From: Rhynochetos jubatus
Taxonomy: Eukaryota > Chordata > Aves > Eurypygiformes > Rhynochetidae
Assembly (NCBI GenBank): GCA_027574665.1
Contig: CM050648.1
Span: 45,169,700 to 45,233,699, forward strand
Direction of reading: 5' to 3'
DNA: 64,000 bases
Part shown: positions 61,150 to 64,000 of the stretch, in pieces
How the letters are laid out: each line of letters starts with the position of its first letter
Numbering within the stretch: position 1 is the first letter of the stretch
Notes under the pieces: generated by a model
Told to the model about the DNA's origin: nothing
The model's input: the letters and a program-made list of their open reading frames with translations, nothing else
Databases searched by the model: none
Position numbers and translations under genes: made by a program

Positions 61150-61720
61150 GCACTCCTCACATGTAAATAGAGAAATTCAAAAGGCAGTGAAGTGGTATAT
61201 GCAGCCTCCTCTGTTCAAATAAAGTGATTAGTAAACTGATGAATTGCTCACATGGGTGAAGCAGACAGGATTTGCCCCGTTCATTATTAATAGCGTATTT
61301 TCTTGTTTGTAACCTTATATTCAGGTCCTTAATGGTTGACATGTACTCTTGCTTTGTCTTTGAAATACCCCCAAAACCCATTTTTGGCACAAGTGCCAGT
61401 GTGAAGGTGAACTGAAACTTAATAGGACTACAATTTGCTGCTACTCTGAAAGCTCTTCTATAAACTGTGTGTGAAAAGCGAGCATCATTTAAAAAGCATT
61501 TGCTAGTATTTGCAATGCAAAAGACTGCAAATTCTTGCATATGAATACCTGGAAGCAGATTTGGAAGCATTTTGGGGTTTTCATGAATGTCAGCAAATTG
61601 TTAACAGGTTTTTATTTTCCTGGAGAAATTTCATGACTAGTCTTAGCTGTCAAATTTTATACTGCATTAGTTCTACCTCTACAAATAAACTCAAAAAGAT
61701 ATTAAGCCAGTTAAAAAATC
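61150..61720. promoter_or_regulatory. candidate conserved block with POU-like motifs
   Basis: AT-rich, repeat-free DNA. It contains the odd palindrome TTTGCA-A-TGCAAA (61509-61521, including ATGCAAA), then CTGCAAAT and TGCATATGAAT within 30 bases. The minus strand is open for 137 codons (61157-61570) with no domain. A regulatory role is inferred from motif density only. Confidence 0.25.
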
Positions 61721-61944
61721 TTTGCACTTCCAAAGCTTCTTATATCTCAGGATCTCAAAATACTTTAAACAAACATCGTGCCTAATCCTAAGGATTGGTT
61801 TAAATGAGGTCACTCAGCACCTTTTAAATAGATGCTTCGGATATTTTGCCAGAGTGGACTTTTAAGATAGATTGTTTTATGGCAATAGGGTAAGCTCCAA
61901 CAGTTTGGAGATTGTCCCAATTTCAGACTGTAAATTCTCTGGGG

Positions 61945-62010
61945 CAGAGAATGGCTTTGACCATATGTTTAAGCAGTAGAGTCTTGATTTTACTGGGAAT
62001 ACTGTACATA
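61945..62010 (+). repeat. L2/MIR-like 3' tail relic
   Basis: 'agactgtaaattctctggggcagagaatgg' followed by 'atatgtttaagcag' and 'actgggaatactgtac' resembles the 3' tail shared by L2 LINEs and MIR/CORE-SINE elements across amniotes ('gactgtaagctc..gggcaggga..'). Only the tail is recognisable, so LINE and SINE origin cannot be told apart. Confidence 0.5.
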
Positions 62011-64000
62011 ACCTGGGATGCAAGTCAAATAACAGAAGAAGAGAATAGGAAGTGTGGAAGACAAGATGCTCACCGAGGCAAGATTTGGGTCTGATCAAAT
62101 ACGGTAATTCTTATGTTCATATGAATTCCAAAACTCTACTGATGCACAAAGTTTCAAATTAATTGCGGAGCATTATTGGGCTGTAGAATGTTCATTTTTC
62201 AAGAGCCACTAGCACTACTGATTTTGGCAGAGTACTATGTTTTATACAACTCAGAAACACTAAGCTGTGCCTTTCCTGTTTCTGCCCCTGTGTTCCACAG
62301 AAATCTATGTACCAGGTTTTTCAAAAAGAAATTCAGTTCATTGCTTGGTTCATAGATATTTTGCAATACCCGTATTTCTCCTGAATGGAATTATCCAACT
62401 CTGATGTATCTAATCCAGCATAAGTAAAATTGAGAGTTGACTGTGCACCAAAGTCTAAATTCTGATGCTGAGCTATGGATATTTATCTGCAATCCCAGCA
62501 TCTCTTTCAGGAGCTCATCACTTACTGTGGTGACTGGAGTCACTTGTGGACCTGTCTGTGTAGGGAAGGTAAATGATATTTGTATTTTAATCCAACAAAG
62601 AACAGCTTTCAATAAGTGGAAAGCTGAAGATAGGCAGGCCTACGAATTACTAGCGTAATTATTTTAAAGAGAAGAGTTTGTTTGCATAACGCTGATTTGC
62701 AGTGTTGATGTCCACATGAACACAGCATGGTAAGTAGATGTTCTTGTTCTGGATGTGACTCCTTGCGCCTTTTCACACCCAGGCACCCCAGTGGGAAATG
62801 CCAGGGAGTCTGGCTTCAGTCACTGGCTGAGATATCAAGTTAAGCTTGAAAGGTCAAGTTCTTGGAATGCACATTTCAGAAGCTTTATATGCAAATGTAA
62901 GCAGAAGGATTCATCTCACCTAACTTCCTAAGTCTTGAAGTTAAGCATCTGCTGGAAGATGTTTAGATTACAGGTGTTTCTTCTATAATCAGATGTTTCC
63001 ACAGGCATCTTCAGTGGAAGGATCTTCCACCTGCACACTGTTGACTCTAGAAGGACTTCAGAAAACTAAGATAGCTAGACATGTAACTTCTTTTAGACGC
63101 TAAAATAAAATCTGCTCCAAGCCTGGCAACAGCTTTTTGGACTTTGCCAAAGATTAAGTTCTTCACACATACGTAACTATTGAAACCTACTGGTACAACA
63201 GCATTTTCAAATGTGAATGTTTCTGAACATTCCTGCTGTAGAGAGATTACATAAATGCTTCCTGAAATGTAGTTTATTTAGAAGTGAAGTGCATACCTGA
63301 GCTGGAAAAAAAAAAAAAAACAACCTAGCTAAGCTTCTCCTCATAACTTTTGAAACACCTCAAACCAGCATGAAGTTATTTTTCCTTCAAGAAGTTGGCA
63401 GAGTAGTGAAAAGACTTGTGTGGAGGAGGTGAGAAATGCCGTTTCTAAATGGTGTGAAAACCAAGTAAACTGTCCACAGTGACAACCCATATAGAGTGAC
63501 TGTGGGTAATTTACTATGCTAGTCTGAATTGCTACTCTAAACCAATGATACAGGCAGAGCTGTGTCTGAAGATGGCAGAACATGCAAATATTGTTTATAA
63601 ATGCTCTCCTAAATTTTTTAATTAAATTGGAACTCATGTCTGTGCAGTTACAGAGTCCACTCACAAATACTGAAGCAGTTGGGTGCACTCTTCTGAGTAT
63701 ATTCAGAGTCAGCACCCGTGGCCCCGGAAGAGTACCATTGCAAAGCCTCTGACCAGTTCAACATACACAGTCCTCTCATAAAAGCTTTTTTTCAGGAAGC
63801 ACCTTACAAATTCAAACAAACACCCACAGGATGAGATAATCAGACTGGGTGAGTAAGTTAGCTTCACTTGACAGTGCCCAGTGGCTGTTACTCTGAAGAG
63901 CAGACTACAACTTTGGGCATTAAACGATTAGATTCCTGGATTTCTGCCAGCCAGAGTTCAAATGCCCCAGGCGGAGTCACAACACAGTCTCAGCAGGACA
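62011..64000. other. unique non-coding sequence
   Basis: About 2 kb to the end of the window with no supportable gene. Two perfect octamers (62889-62896 and 63582-63589) and an A15 run (63306-63320) are present. The 124-codon minus-strand frame at 63341-63715 has no domain. Confidence 0.5.

Noticed and set aside
61157-61570. 137-codon minus-strand frame
   Set aside because: AT-rich, no domain; more readily explained as non-coding DNA with POU-like motifs.
1-64000. tRNA, rRNA or snRNA genes
   Set aside because: No GGTTCGANTC-type B box paired with an A box and no recognisable rRNA or snRNA core was seen on either strand when read by eye.

Overview
This is a vertebrate nuclear window, most likely from a bird and otherwise from another sauropsid such as a crocodilian. 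The main evidence is the interspersed repeats. Six convincing fragments and one doubtful fragment match the CR1 family of non-LTR retrotransposons, and there are palindromic repeats of a kind common in reptile and bird genomes. I saw no Alu, L1 or other mammal-specific repeats. The organism call rests on remembered family sequence, not on a database search.

I could not support any protein-coding gene, rRNA, tRNA or CRISPR array. The longest open frames (up to about 185 codons) have no recognisable domain, are low-complexity or antisense to repeats, and look like chance. The window therefore reads as intergenic DNA or the inside of a long intron. Two stretches have an exon-like layout (acceptor, open frame, donor) near 24.1 kb and 59.4 kb, but they are hypotheses only.

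Layout. 0-5 kb: unique AT-rich DNA with a palindromic MITE-like repeat near 0.35 kb and a strong hairpin at 2.42 kb. 4.9-6.7 kb: a long, decayed CR1 copy on the minus strand. 6.7-12 kb: unique sequence with CA/TA simple repeats. 12.05-12.16 kb: a perfect (GGATA)23 array. 12.6-13.5 kb: a unique block followed by a CpG-richer stretch. 16.3 kb: CR1 3' end. 21.0 kb: (TG)12. 24.1-24.3 kb: a GC/CpG-rich patch with a hairpin. 25.9-27.2 kb: the only clear plus-strand CR1. 30.2, 40.5 and 44.5-45.4 kb: further minus-strand CR1 pieces. 33.7 kb: a cluster of CACGTG E-boxes. 54.1-54.7 kb: a CpG-rich patch with a perfect stem and TTCG loop.

The right-hand end (48.7-49.0, 56.5-57.3, 58.9-59.6 and 61.2-61.7 kb) holds repeat-poor blocks dense in TAAT and POU-like motifs. 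These are the best candidates for conserved regulatory DNA. An L2/MIR-like 3' tail lies at 61.95 kb.

No set of genes acts together here. If the window has a biological role it is probably regulatory, and alignment to other amniote genomes would decide that. I found no convincing undescribed system.
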